Origin: an uncultured Oscillospiraceae bacterium
GTDB lineage: Bacteria > Bacillota > Clostridia > Oscillospirales > Oscillospiraceae
NCBI GenBank assembly: GCA_944385035.1
Contig: CALWVV010000011.1
Span: 1 to 64,000, forward strand
Length of the DNA stretch: 64,000 bases
Reading direction: 5' to 3'
Below the pieces are notes generated by a model that was given only the letters and a program-made list of their open reading frames with translations, had not been told where the DNA came from and made no database searches. The position numbers were made by a program, and so were the translations under genes. Shown here piece after piece: positions 1 to 7,862 of this stretch; the first letter of the stretch is position 1, and each line of letters starts with the position of its first letter.

Positions 1-32
1 TTACCGCCCACCCAGGGGATGAAGCTTTTCAA
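1..32 (-). CDS. Partial D12-type DNA adenine methylase (5' end only)
   Basis: Only the first ten codons are inside the window; the gene continues past the left edge. They begin at a TTG (30-32) and read LKSFIPWVGG. The stretch F-x-x-W-x-G-G is the usual start of D12-class (Dam-like) N6-adenine methyltransferases, where it forms the S-adenosylmethionine-binding motif I (FxWxGGK). The TTG overlaps the TGA of the upstream winged-helix gene (TTGA), and a GGAGG lies in that gene's last codons, so translation is probably coupled. An orphan methylase would suit the antirestriction genes of the same operon. Only ten residues are visible, so the assignment is inference. Confidence 0.55.
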   Translation of the reverse strand, partial: MKSFIPWVGG

Positions 33-373
33 GCGGTATCACCGCCCTCCAGCGGAAGGGATATCTGTCCGCTGTCGGTGGATTGCTCCAGCGCCTTGGT
101 GAGACCGCGCTCCGCATGGGCGATCTTCTTGATCCTGCTTCGGAGCTGTCGGATCGTCCTCCGCAGCTCCTCCTCGGTGCCGGCGTAATAATAGCCGGCA
201 TCAGAGCTGCAAATGGGGATGCCGTCCCCGCGCAGGCTGTTGATCAACCGGCGCAGGTCGGGGCCGCGGATATGGAAAGTTGCCTCCAGCTCCCGGCTGG
301 ATATGACGCTTTGCGCTCCCTTGTGATAGGTCTTCAGGTACTCGGCGATGGGGTTATCCGTTGTCGTGGTCAT
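29..373 (-). CDS. Winged-helix-like small protein of the accessory element
   Basis: This 114-residue protein has a predicted winged helix-turn-helix over about residues 22-67 (ISSRELEATFHIRGPDLRRL, then a Gly-Tyr-Tyr wing). A basic helical stretch rich in Arg and Lys follows (about 70-100). The fold resembles small DNA-binding proteins common on conjugative elements and phages of gut Firmicutes; no specific function is known to me. The ATG has a good AAAGGAG 8-10 bases upstream. It follows an attenuator-like leader, and its stop overlaps the start of the methylase gene. A regulatory role for the methylase or the element is possible but not shown. Confidence 0.7.
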   Translation of the reverse strand: MTTTTDNPIAEYLKTYHKGAQSVISSRELEATFHIRGPDLRRLINSLRGDGIPICSSDAGYYYAGTEEELRRTIRQLRSRIKKIAHAERGLTKALEQSTDSGQISLPLEGGDTA

Positions 374-387
374 ACGGGCTCCTTTCC

Positions 388-456
388 GGGGCTGTTACCC
401 GAAAAGAGCGCAAAAAATCAGGGGCCGTTCGTCCCGATTCGGGTAACGGCCCCTGT
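388..456 (-). promoter_or_regulatory. Terminator/attenuator with a competing long hairpin
   Basis: On the minus strand the arms at 445-455 and 419-429 pair perfectly over 11 bp. They enclose a small CCCGA/TCGGG hairpin and are followed by six T (412-417), forming an intrinsic terminator after the ArdA-like operon genes. A second possible pairing joins 438-453 to 388-403, 15 of 16 bases complementary. It uses half of the terminator stem and lies just before the Shine-Dalgarno of the winged-helix gene. The two folds exclude each other, so this may be an attenuator rather than a plain operon end. Confidence 0.65.
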
Positions 457-527
457 GGTGTTCAGGCTATTTCATTTTTTATTTCATCACCTCCGTTGCG
501 GCGAAGACTGGTCTGTGCGGCGGCTTC

Positions 528-1562
528 TCACATGGACATGGTCGGTTCCATATCCGGCTGACTGTACTCATAGACCAGTTCTGTGCCGTTCCAGGATACG
601 AAGCCATGCTCGGCGGCAGACAACCCCATGTTCTTCATCCGCTGATTGGCATAGCTTTCCGCATCGAAGCAGGAAGCAAGCAGTTCATCTTTGGGGTAGA
701 CGCCGTCCTGTTTCGCCAGCGTTTTGCCGAAGTCGGTGAGTTCCATGTCACGGGGCATGAAGTGATAGCAGTGGAGGTTCTGTGCCAGGTCCAGGGCATA
801 ATCCAGACGGTGGCAGTCCTCCAGCTCCATAACAGCCTGCCATTTATCCAGCCACCGGGGGTCGCCTTGCCCCTGTTCTCCCCAGGCATAGCCAAAGTCG
901 ATGGCATGACGGACAAGCTCCGCCGCAGAGCTATATTGGGAGAGAATGTCCTCCAGTTGCGGGAGGCAGCAGTCCACATCCACGGCGATACACTCGGTCA
1001 AAGACTCCACCTCCAGTGCGTCCAGCGCCAGGAGAAGTTCGTCCGGGTGTGCGGTATCCATATACTCGCCGGTGTCCGGAAATCCAACCCACACGCCTTC
1101 TGTGTTGGAGCGGCTTGCCAGCTTGACCCGGATACCGTAGTCACCTTTGTCGGGGTTCAGCGTCGGGTCGCCGTCCAGGAACGGATCGATCAGAGAGGTG
1201 ACCTTGATGAAGTGCCCGTCGCAGAAGGTGTTCCCACCTTTCTGACGGTAAGCTGCCCCCACTTTCTCCGGGTTAAGGAATGCACGGGTCTGAGAGGAGG
1301 GGCGCTGGATCTGCTCCATGACGAATTTGCCAAGTCGGGCATCGTCCCCAGCACCGTAGAACAGGTCGTAGTGATCCAACTGATTGGCAATCAGCATCAC
1401 ATCGGCAGTCATCTGGGGGTGCTCGATCTGCATTGCCCCACGGAACAAGAGGCTTTCTTTTACCGTCATGTTTTCAAACCGCCGTTCCAGCCAGTCGTGC
1501 TGGGATTTGGTCATCTCAAAGCCATCCAGCAAATCGAAGAGTTCAGACTGTTGAGCGTTCAC
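528..1562 (-). CDS. ArdA-like antirestriction protein, two modules (protein A)
   Basis: A 344-residue acidic protein. Its C-terminal module (about 140-335) has the same order of blocks as modules in the genes at 1559-2740 and 5041-6237: a beta-rich start, an L-x-x-L-x-x-IL helix, a DCHRLDYALDLAQNL block with a YHFMP strand, and a closing aromatic strand. The N-terminal part (about 16-110) looks like a shortened copy of the module. Related element proteins are usually annotated as antirestriction protein ArdA, a DNA mimic that inhibits type I restriction enzymes. It starts at GTG, overlapping the previous stop (GTGA). It is the last gene before the terminator and lacks the Gly-Gly-Met tail seen upstream. 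Confidence 0.6.
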   Translation of the reverse strand: MNAQQSELFDLLDGFEMTKSQHDWLERRFENMTVKESLLFRGAMQIEHPQMTADVMLIANQLDHYDLFYGAGDDARLGKFVMEQIQRPSSQTRAFLNPEKVGAAYRQKGGNTFCDGHFIKVTSLIDPFLDGDPTLNPDKGDYGIRVKLASRSNTEGVWVGFPDTGEYMDTAHPDELLLALDALEVESLTECIAVDVDCCLPQLEDILSQYSSAAELVRHAIDFGYAWGEQGQGDPRWLDKWQAVMELEDCHRLDYALDLAQNLHCYHFMPRDMELTDFGKTLAKQDGVYPKDELLASCFDAESYANQRMKNMGLSAAEHGFVSWNGTELVYEYSQPDMEPTMSM

Positions 1563-2740
1563 TGCATCATCTCCATTCCGTTGCGCTCAGACGGGTGTTC
1601 CTGGGCTTGGAGCAGCTCGTTGCCATCTCTGCGCTGTACCAGTCCATATGGAGTCAGCACAGCATTGTTGGCGGCCATGACATCCAGACCATAGTTGTAG
1701 AGACTGACATGCTTCTTCAGAATCGAGAGGGATTGCTCATCCACAATGAGCCGAAGCTCCTCGGATGCAACCTCCTCAGGATTTCTCTGGTCAGGCTCAA
1801 ACAGGTAGTCATCCAGGTTCTCGGAGATCTGAATGGCGGTTCCGACATTGTGGCAGTCCGTCGCAAGGATGACCGCCTTCAGTTTGGAAAGCTCTCCGCT
1901 GTTTTCCCGGCATTTGAGGTGCTTTGCCAGTTCATTGAGTTCCTGGATATTGTCACAATCCATATTCTCCAGAAGATCCGGCACAGCGCCATCCTCTGCC
2001 CAGAAGACCATCTCACGCCAGGAAGGCGCTTCGCACACCTCCAGCACATGATCCAGCGCCTTCTGTGTTGCGGGGAGGTTCAGACATACTTGCTTTTCCG
2101 GCAGGCCATCGGAGTCCAAGGGCGAGCTTCCGGCCAGCAGGCGGATGGCATAGGAGGGAGCCGAAGGCATGAGATCCAGCGTCTCATATACCTGTTTCAG
2201 TTCGGTATGCTGTGTGACATATCCGTTGCTTGCAAAGACACCGCCCTCCTCAAATCGGGCTTTTCTGCCGAGCATTTCAAAGTCCAGATACTCAAAGATG
2301 GAGTCGGGGACTTTTTCAAGGGCGGGGATGAAATCATTCTCGGCGTAGAATCTGCCCAGCTGCTCATCCGTTGTAGCCTTGACCACATGGCAGCAGTCTG
2401 TGCTATAGGCCAGGTCGATCATGGTAGCAATGTTGATAGGGCCGTATTTCTTGGCCACCTCCATGTTGAACAGCCCTTCGAATGCGGTTCTCTCTCGGCT
2501 ATTCATTTGGCCCAGGACGGTCGCCAGGGCATTGAGCTGATAGAGATCACATTCATGGGCCAGATGGACATGGAGGAACGGAAAGCTGTGGTGTTCGAGG
2601 AATTCCCATCTCGGCTTATCGCCGGGGGCCATCTGGAGCTTGTCCAGCGCATCCAGAAAGCTGTAGTAGGCAGCGGGGAGTTCCAGCTCACAGCAACGGT
2701 CCTTATTTCCGGACAGCTCCACACGAAACACCTTATCCAA
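1559..2740 (-). CDS. ArdA-like antirestriction protein, two modules (protein B)
   Basis: A 393-residue protein of two tandem modules, about 1-180 and 195-375. Each runs through a strand ending in ELPA or NLPA, a helix (FLDALDKL / ALDHVLEV), a DLYQLNALA / NIQELNELA helix, a TDCCHV / TDCHNV block followed by a helix, and a terminal glycine-rich hairpin. This matches the large ArdA-annotated proteins of gut Firmicutes conjugative elements; inhibition of type I restriction is inferred from the family. The start is a TTG inside the last codons of the DUF4314 gene, with GGGAGGG just upstream, so the two are translationally coupled. Confidence 0.65.
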   Translation of the reverse strand: MDKVFRVELSGNKDRCCELELPAAYYSFLDALDKLQMAPGDKPRWEFLEHHSFPFLHVHLAHECDLYQLNALATVLGQMNSRERTAFEGLFNMEVAKKYGPINIATMIDLAYSTDCCHVVKATTDEQLGRFYAENDFIPALEKVPDSIFEYLDFEMLGRKARFEEGGVFASNGYVTQHTELKQVYETLDLMPSAPSYAIRLLAGSSPLDSDGLPEKQVCLNLPATQKALDHVLEVCEAPSWREMVFWAEDGAVPDLLENMDCDNIQELNELAKHLKCRENSGELSKLKAVILATDCHNVGTAIQISENLDDYLFEPDQRNPEEVASEELRLIVDEQSLSILKKHVSLYNYGLDVMAANNAVLTPYGLVQRRDGNELLQAQEHPSERNGMEMMQ

Positions 2741-3827
2741 GGGTCATCCCTCCCATCGTCGTTCCGTACTCCATATCCTTCGCCTCGTCCTGGGGACAAG
2801 GCTCACTCATTTCGCCGGAACCCCTCTCCCCGCCGAACCTGCTGTGCTGGGCTTCGGCGGGGGCCCCGGTTTGTACATAGTCTTCCTGGTACTTGGCGGG
2901 GTCAGCGCCGGGGACATCCCAGCCACACATGCTGCCCACCTCCATGGCCTGCCGCTGCCACATATTCACACCCAGCTGTTCGTTCAGCTGGTCAGCCAGT
3001 TCCACATTTTTCTCCTTGTCCCCAGTATTCCACTGGGACGGATAGTAGCCGGTTTCACCTCTCTTGATGCAGATGAGTTCGCCAGTGGATTGCAGCGTGG
3101 AGAAGCACATCTCCGGCAGACCTTCCGCAAGTTTTGGGGAGAAGCACTCGTCCTCGGTCTGGATGCTCCAATCGTCGAAGTTCCACAGATGGACATACAG
3201 CTCGTCATCACCGATGCAGATGTCCCGCTGCTCAAAGCCTTCGCCCCAGCCATCCGATGCCTGTCCGGAGATGTACTCTTTCAGGTTGGTCAGCTCCTCC
3301 GGGGTAAGGGTCCCTGCCACACGGCATTCAGCCACACCCCAGAGCTGGCCGTTTCGATCCTCGACCGTGAACACGGCGGATTGGACTTTCCGGTTGACGC
3401 TGTCATCTCCGCTGTACCAGTGCATCAGGCCGCGCGCAGTTTCCTCCGGCATACGATTTTTGATCAGGGCACTGAGAATGTCCCCCTCGTAGCCACGCAG
3501 CATTTTGCCATCCAGCAGGGTGCTTTCATCCTCCATCTCGCCATACTCGTTGCGGGTATAGAGGTCCGCTGTCAGGGGCATATACAGCTTCAGAGTAGTG
3601 AGTTCCGGCGGGATCACGGAGAAGCTGTCCTCCCCAATAATCAGGGCGAGGCCGCTGCCATTGTCCCACTTCATGTGGAACTGGCCAATATCGTCGATGT
3701 ATTTCAGGGTACCTGTGCTGCCGGGGGACAGCGGGGCATACGGGTCTTTCATCTCTCTGAGCTTGATTCTGGTTCCTGCCGGATACTGCTCCCGCAGGAA
3801 GCTCAGCCATTCCTTGGATACCGCCAT
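2733..3827 (-). CDS. DUF4314 protein of the accessory element
   Basis: A 364-residue protein. Residues about 12-75 form a DUF4314 domain: [20 protein letters not shown], then a D-D-x-G-Q-x-H-x-K-W-D-N-G strand pair, an SH3-like barrel. The middle (about 110-260) is a second conserved domain with a [16 protein letters not shown] strand and an [18 protein letters not shown] motif, known to me only from similar elements. The C-terminal 60 residues are low-complexity and end [11 protein letters not shown]. No enzymatic function is known. The ATG lies directly after the previous stop (TAA ATG) with GGAGG encoded in that gene's tail. The last codons supply the Shine-Dalgarno for the next gene. Confidence 0.75.
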   Translation of the reverse strand: MAVSKEWLSFLREQYPAGTRIKLREMKDPYAPLSPGSTGTLKYIDDIGQFHMKWDNGSGLALIIGEDSFSVIPPELTTLKLYMPLTADLYTRNEYGEMEDESTLLDGKMLRGYEGDILSALIKNRMPEETARGLMHWYSGDDSVNRKVQSAVFTVEDRNGQLWGVAECRVAGTLTPEELTNLKEYISGQASDGWGEGFEQRDICIGDDELYVHLWNFDDWSIQTEDECFSPKLAEGLPEMCFSTLQSTGELICIKRGETGYYPSQWNTGDKEKNVELADQLNEQLGVNMWQRQAMEVGSMCGWDVPGADPAKYQEDYVQTGAPAEAQHSRFGGERGSGEMSEPCPQDEAKDMEYGTTMGGMTLG

Positions 3828-4880
3828 TTACATTCCTCCTATATTCATGCCCTGGTTGGGCGGCTCCAGCTCCTGCCGGAGACAATCTACCGCCGCCAGA
3901 ATTTCAGGATCATTTTGAAAGCTGTTCATCTTCTGATAGTCCTCGAAGAGCCTCTGCTCACCATCCTGTGTGTGAACAAGGTCTACCGTGGCAATGCCAT
4001 CCTTCGTGACGCCAATGCGCTTTTCAGGCCGGTCGCTGGAACTGTAAATCCGAATGGCATCCGACAAGGTAAGATTCCGATGGAACTGCTCCTCCTGGGT
4101 ATTGCAGTCGGTGATGACAAACCAGCTATAGCTGTGCGGAAGCGACGGGTCAGCCGCATCCCGCAACGCTTTCATGCCCTTTTCTGTCAGTCCGTAGCTG
4201 CATTCCCGAAGAGAGTTTGCTTCGCCGGCGAAGTCCAGCAGGATGTCGTCCACAGCCTTGCGGATGGCGGGGTCATCCGTCAGCGTTTCGCAGCGGAATC
4301 CGGTGGTGGCCATATAGGGTAATTCTTCCCGAATGGCCGTCAGATATGTTTCTCCATCCAGATACTCCATCTGCTCGCCGCTGGCGAATGTCACTCGGCC
4401 AATCGATTTGTTCTGATGGGCCATCTGCTGCTGACGCAGGTCGTAGCAGTAGAGATATCCTTGGTAATCGCCGGGGGACGGGGTGCAGCGCAGGCAGTAG
4501 CGGTAATGCTTTGTTTCTGCAATGTAGCCGTAACTCCGGCCGTCCTGCGTAATTGCTCCGCCGTTCCGATGACAGTATGCGCTCATCGCGGTCAGATCCT
4601 TCAAAGGACCATCGGCACGAAGGGCATCCACCACTTCCTGAAGGTCGTCCTTAAATTCTCCGGTGTTGAATTGATCTTCGTTATGAGGCCACCAGGTGTG
4701 GAAAAATTCTTTTCCCCCGGAGCCGAAATCCATGCGGAGATGTCCAACCGTACCCAGCGCCTCATCCAGCGCCTGGTCCGGCTCCGAATAAAAGAGACCC
4801 GCCTCCTCACGAGAAGCGGGCCTGAAATGGCTGAACTGTTTATGATGTTCCAAAAACTCGGCAATCGTTTTGTTGCTCAT
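3828..4880 (-). CDS. Conserved conjugative-element protein of unknown function
   Basis: A 350-residue protein in two halves. The first (about 1-150) contains QFSHFRPASREEAGLFYSEP and a W-W-P-H-N motif. The second (about 170-340) contains LPYMATTGFRCETLTDD and a FVITDCNTQEEQFHRNLTLS block followed by D-R-P-E-K-R-I-G-V-T. Both halves recur in accessory proteins of gut Clostridia elements, possibly related to the polyvalent-protein-associated (LPD) domains; I cannot name the family with certainty. It ends GMNIGGM, where the two Gly codons form the Shine-Dalgarno of the following gene. It starts at ATG with AAGGGAG upstream. Confidence 0.65.
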   Translation of the reverse strand: MSNKTIAEFLEHHKQFSHFRPASREEAGLFYSEPDQALDEALGTVGHLRMDFGSGGKEFFHTWWPHNEDQFNTGEFKDDLQEVVDALRADGPLKDLTAMSAYCHRNGGAITQDGRSYGYIAETKHYRYCLRCTPSPGDYQGYLYCYDLRQQQMAHQNKSIGRVTFASGEQMEYLDGETYLTAIREELPYMATTGFRCETLTDDPAIRKAVDDILLDFAGEANSLRECSYGLTEKGMKALRDAADPSLPHSYSWFVITDCNTQEEQFHRNLTLSDAIRIYSSSDRPEKRIGVTKDGIATVDLVHTQDGEQRLFEDYQKMNSFQNDPEILAAVDCLRQELEPPNQGMNIGGM

Positions 4881-4926
4881 TTTCTCACTCCCTTCGTGCT
4901 GGTATAGCTACACAACATATCACTAC

Positions 4927-5040
4927 TCAGCGGAAATAGCTATGGCCAAAAGGCGTTTTTCCGGAAAAGTGGAGGTAGCTCGCGACAGCCGCTCCCACCG
5001 CAGCCACAGATGCCAGTGTGATCACGATTCTCTTTTTCAC
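4927..5040 (-). CDS. 37-residue predicted membrane peptide
   Basis: A short gene starting at a GTG directly after the TAA of the ArdA-like gene (TAA GTG), with GGGAGG eight bases upstream encoded by that gene's Gly-Gly codons. The product begins VKKRIVITLASVAAVGAAVA, a positively charged start followed by a single hydrophobic helix of about 18 residues. A short polar tail with SGKTPFGHSYF follows. It could be a small inner-membrane peptide or a signal-anchored leader. The strong Shine-Dalgarno and exact junction support translation; the function is unknown. Confidence 0.6.
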   Translation of the reverse strand: MKKRIVITLASVAAVGAAVASYLHFSGKTPFGHSYFR

Positions 5041-6237
5041 TTACATTCCTCCCATCTGCAATCCATATTCCGCTCCGTGCGCTTCTGCCGGATCGTCTGC
5101 CATCAATTCCTCCAGACTCACCGTACCCTGGTAGGCGATATAGCCGCGGTTGGTGAACATACCGGACTCCTGATCCATGTGCTGCAGGCCGTATCTTTCG
5201 TAGTCATAGAACTCGTCCAGATTGGGGTCGTACTCAAAATGGCCGGATTCTTGGATCATGTATTTTCCGTATTCGGCAGGGGTATGAGCGCCGGGAGCAA
5301 ACTCAAAGAGATCCAGGTTCTCGGCCAGGTGACGGATCTGACTGGCACACTCCGGTCCGGCTATGCTCACAGCAGCACCCAGTTTGATGCAGTCATCATG
5401 GGAGAGTTTACCCACGGCCTGCGCCAGATCGTTAAGTTCATAGATGTCTTCACAGCGAAAGTCCAGTGCCACATCCACTTCCTCCGGGAACATGCTGTCA
5501 CCCATGCGGAAACATATATCCTTGGGATCGACAATGCCGCTGCGCTGTATGGCACGCTCGATCTGTCCTTTGGATGCGGGGAGGTATATCCAGGTGACAT
5601 TTTTGGTATTCTCCGGTTCCTGCCGGGAAACCAATCCCACCATGATCATATCCGCTTCATAGTGGTAGCCGGGGAGATGCTTTCCATCGTAGAGCTGCGA
5701 GAGCTGCATACCGTTGTCATAAACCACGCCGTAGCGTGTGACGGTACCTTCGCTGCCTTCAATCAGAAGAATTGCCGTTTCCTCACCATCCAGATGTTCC
5801 AACTCCTCGGTGCTGGCACATCCACCGTGGGTATTCAGATAGTGGCTGCGGCCAATGGCTGCCAGGTCAGAAAAATCCGTAATAACCGTTGCCTGCTGGC
5901 AGCAGAAGGTCAGGTTGATCAGATCCTTCATACTGGTGAGATCCAGCTTTTCGGCCATGGCCTGGAATTGTGCGTACTCACCGACATCGAAGCTCTCCAG
6001 CCGCTTAGCCAGATAATCCAGCTCGTCCAGATTGACCTGCATCCCCTCCAGACGATAAAATACCGGCCACCCTTTGCAGATCTCATTGACATGGCAGTCG
6101 GAGGCAACAACACTTCCAATTTCAAGTGCATTCACCAGCTCTATGCAGTGGTCGTATTGTTCCCTGGGGATGGGAAGCGGAATAGTCGCTTCTCCGAACT
6201 CCGGATGGTCCGAATTGCTTAAAACTGCTTCCATCAT
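5041..6237 (-). CDS. ArdA-like antirestriction protein, two modules (protein C)
   Basis: A 398-residue acidic protein with two modules, about 15-150 and 210-375. The second has DIYELNDLAQAVGKL, the helix AASQIRHLAENLDLFEF (written in the protein with a Cys after GPE), and YGKYMIQESGHFEYDPNLDE followed by a YGLQHM block. This C-terminal stretch is characteristic of the ArdA antirestriction family in Firmicutes. ArdA proteins mimic B-form DNA and block type I restriction enzymes on entry into a new host; that role is inferred. The tail reads YGLQMGGM and carries the Shine-Dalgarno for the 37-residue gene. The start is one of two adjacent ATG codons. Confidence 0.7.
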   Translation of the reverse strand: MMEAVLSNSDHPEFGEATIPLPIPREQYDHCIELVNALEIGSVVASDCHVNEICKGWPVFYRLEGMQVNLDELDYLAKRLESFDVGEYAQFQAMAEKLDLTSMKDLINLTFCCQQATVITDFSDLAAIGRSHYLNTHGGCASTEELEHLDGEETAILLIEGSEGTVTRYGVVYDNGMQLSQLYDGKHLPGYHYEADMIMVGLVSRQEPENTKNVTWIYLPASKGQIERAIQRSGIVDPKDICFRMGDSMFPEEVDVALDFRCEDIYELNDLAQAVGKLSHDDCIKLGAAVSIAGPECASQIRHLAENLDLFEFAPGAHTPAEYGKYMIQESGHFEYDPNLDEFYDYERYGLQHMDQESGMFTNRGYIAYQGTVSLEELMADDPAEAHGAEYGLQMGGM

Positions 6238-6240
6238 GCT

Positions 6241-6930
6241 TTAGGAATCACCCTTTCTTTCTAAATTTGAAATCGCATTACCGTACTTGGCCAGAAGCAG
6301 AGCGCAGATAATCAGTTGGAACGCCTCATCTGTGACCAGTTCACGGGATGCGAGATCAGCAATGGTAATGTTTTGGCTGCCGATGGAAATAGCCTTCGCT
6401 GCCTGATAAACGCTGTAAAGCTCCGGCTGGATGCCGGCGAGCCGGACAGAGTCAAAATCGAAGCCATTATCTTCAACTTTCCAGATCACCCTGCGCCAGA
6501 TATCATCGTAGGCTGTCAGGAGAAACAGCGCTGCCTGGTTGCGTTGCGACAATCGGTGGTAGCGTGTTCGCCAGTGCATCCATCGTCTGCGGTGTTCGTC
6601 AGTACGAAAGAACTGCAGAGACTGCTGGTACAGAAGCTGTGCCAGTCGCCTCCACAGACTCATCTTCGGCTTACTGTTGAGACAGTCCCGGAGCAATTCC
6701 TCAAGGCTGAGAGCCCCGGTTTCAATCCGTTCCTCCAGACAAATGCACTGGTCCAGAGGGCAGAGGTTCCTGCGAGAGTAATTCATGCAGTATTCACAGT
6801 CCACATCCTTGGCCTGATACCGAAATCCGGAGCGGCGCAGGCCGTGGCCTCTTGGCTTAAAATAAGGCGGGGTCATCATCATCTGCTCCATCTGGTACAA
6901 GGGGGTATCTCTCATAAAGTGGCGCGTCAT
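6241..6930 (-). CDS. Cys-motif protein of the accessory element
   Basis: A 229-residue protein beginning MTRHFMRDTPLYQMEQMMMT. Four cysteines at about residues 45-65 (CEYC, then CPLDQC followed by I-C) look like a small metal or Fe-S binding knuckle. A basic Trp/Arg-rich helical region follows (about 95-140), then a helical C-terminus. This family recurs in gut Clostridia conjugative elements, but I know of no function. It starts at ATG with GAAAGGAG nine bases upstream, follows an intrinsic terminator, and ends 3 bases before the next start, whose Shine-Dalgarno (AAAGGGTGAT) lies in its last codons. Confidence 0.65.
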   Translation of the reverse strand: MTRHFMRDTPLYQMEQMMMTPPYFKPRGHGLRRSGFRYQAKDVDCEYCMNYSRRNLCPLDQCICLEERIETGALSLEELLRDCLNSKPKMSLWRRLAQLLYQQSLQFFRTDEHRRRWMHWRTRYHRLSQRNQAALFLLTAYDDIWRRVIWKVEDNGFDFDSVRLAGIQPELYSVYQAAKAISIGSQNITIADLASRELVTDEAFQLIICALLLAKYGNAISNLERKGDS

Positions 6931-6954
6931 GGGTAGTGATCTCCTTTCGGTGAA

Positions 6955-6996
6955 ATAAAAAAGCGCCGGAGTCTTGCTTCTAAAACTCCAGCGCTC
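6955..6996 (-). terminator. Intrinsic terminator between two accessory genes
   Basis: On the minus strand the arms 6985-6995 and 6962-6972 pair over 11 positions with one mismatch, followed by a run of T. It lies inside the operon, right after the first gene and before the Shine-Dalgarno of the Cys-motif gene. It may therefore be a partial terminator that lowers downstream expression. Confidence 0.7.
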
Positions 6997-7002
6997 GGTG
7001 TA

Positions 7003-7677
7003 TTACATTGTCAGCTCCTGGCTTTGAGAATCCGTAGAGTGTTGCTCTTGCTCATTGATGTGATCCAGGATATTGGGCATTCCGCTCAGGATCTGTTCCT
7101 GAACGCCTTTGATGCATTGTTCCTGGTCATAGGTCAAATCGAATCCGGCGTCCAAGGTATCAGCACAGCAGCGGTAAATTTCAGTAAGCTGCGCCTCATT
7201 GAATACCTGCTGTTTCGAGATGAGACCGGACCGGGTGGCGAAGTCCTGCTTGGCGCCCGAATAGTTTTCCTGAAAGTAGCGTCCGTAGTTAAGACCTGTG
7301 CGGTCAAAGTTCCAGTCCCAGGTAACAAAGTGGACACCATATTGGGTCGGATGTCCGGCCAGAACCGTTCCGTTGAAATCAGCCAGCACCCTGAAATCTC
7401 CCGACAGCCCCTGAGCCTTCAGCGGGGGAGCCTGTTCCATCAAGGTCATGTACTCCTGCACCATGCAGGCCAAATTGGTGGCTCGCTCACAGGCTTGGTT
7501 CCGTTCCGAAGTGGCCACATCCTCTTGCCAGTAGCGAACCCCGCCACCCTCTGTGATTCGGCAGAGAGGACGGCTGTCCCATTCCACCGGGAGGAGGTCA
7601 TCCTGCTCCGGCTGTGTGGTGAAGCCTTCTCGGCCAAGCACCGTGCAAAGTTCTCGGAAAAATTGTTGTCTATCCAT
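7003..7677 (-). CDS. Hypothetical protein, first gene of the accessory operon
   Basis: A 224-residue protein starting MDRQQFFRELCTVLGREGFT. The centre contains a predicted beta-rich segment (VLADFNGTVLAGHPTQYGVH) followed by a TWDWNFDRTGLNYGRYF motif; the C-terminus is Gln/Glu-rich and helical. Similar proteins occur at the same end of conjugative elements in gut Firmicutes, but the family has no function I recognise. The ATG has AGGAGG upstream. The promoter region immediately 5' carries two large inverted repeats, so this gene marks the operon head. Confidence 0.6.
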   Translation of the reverse strand: MDRQQFFRELCTVLGREGFTTQPEQDDLLPVEWDSRPLCRITEGGGVRYWQEDVATSERNQACERATNLACMVQEYMTLMEQAPPLKAQGLSGDFRVLADFNGTVLAGHPTQYGVHFVTWDWNFDRTGLNYGRYFQENYSGAKQDFATRSGLISKQQVFNEAQLTEIYRCCADTLDAGFDLTYDQEQCIKGVQEQILSGMPNILDHINEQEQHSTDSQSQELTM

Positions 7678-7700
7678 CTTGTTTTACCTCCTGAATCTTA

Positions 7701-7739
7701 GCGCCCTTTTTGAAATTGTCTGAAAATGAAAAAGGGCGC
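7701..7739. repeat. Inverted repeat 1 upstream of the accessory operon
   Basis: GCGCCCTTTTT (7701-7711) pairs perfectly with its complement at 7729-7739, spacer 17. It lies 24 bases before the first gene's start. A perfect palindrome CCAATCGATTGG (7739-7750) abuts it. The left arm is repeated directly at 7810, so the two hairpins are copies of one element. Confidence 0.85.
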
Positions 7740-7809
7740 CAATCGATTGGCCCATCACGACCAACAAATTGACGCCCCAAACTTTGTGTATTCTACTGGC
7801 AGAAAAATA

Positions 7810-7846
7810 GCGCCCTTTTTGAAAAATGCTGCTTCAAAAAGGGCGC
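7810..7846. repeat. Inverted repeat 2, second copy of the same element
   Basis: GCGCCCTTTTTGAA (7810-7823) pairs perfectly with 7833-7846 around a 9-base loop. The first 13 bases of the arm are the same as in the copy at 7701. Read on the minus strand the hairpin is followed by TATTTTT, so it could also act as a terminator shielding the operon from outside transcription. Other options are protein-binding sites (integrase or relaxase) or a single-strand promoter. Confidence 0.85.
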
Positions 7847-7862
7847 CACATGGTTTTGATTT

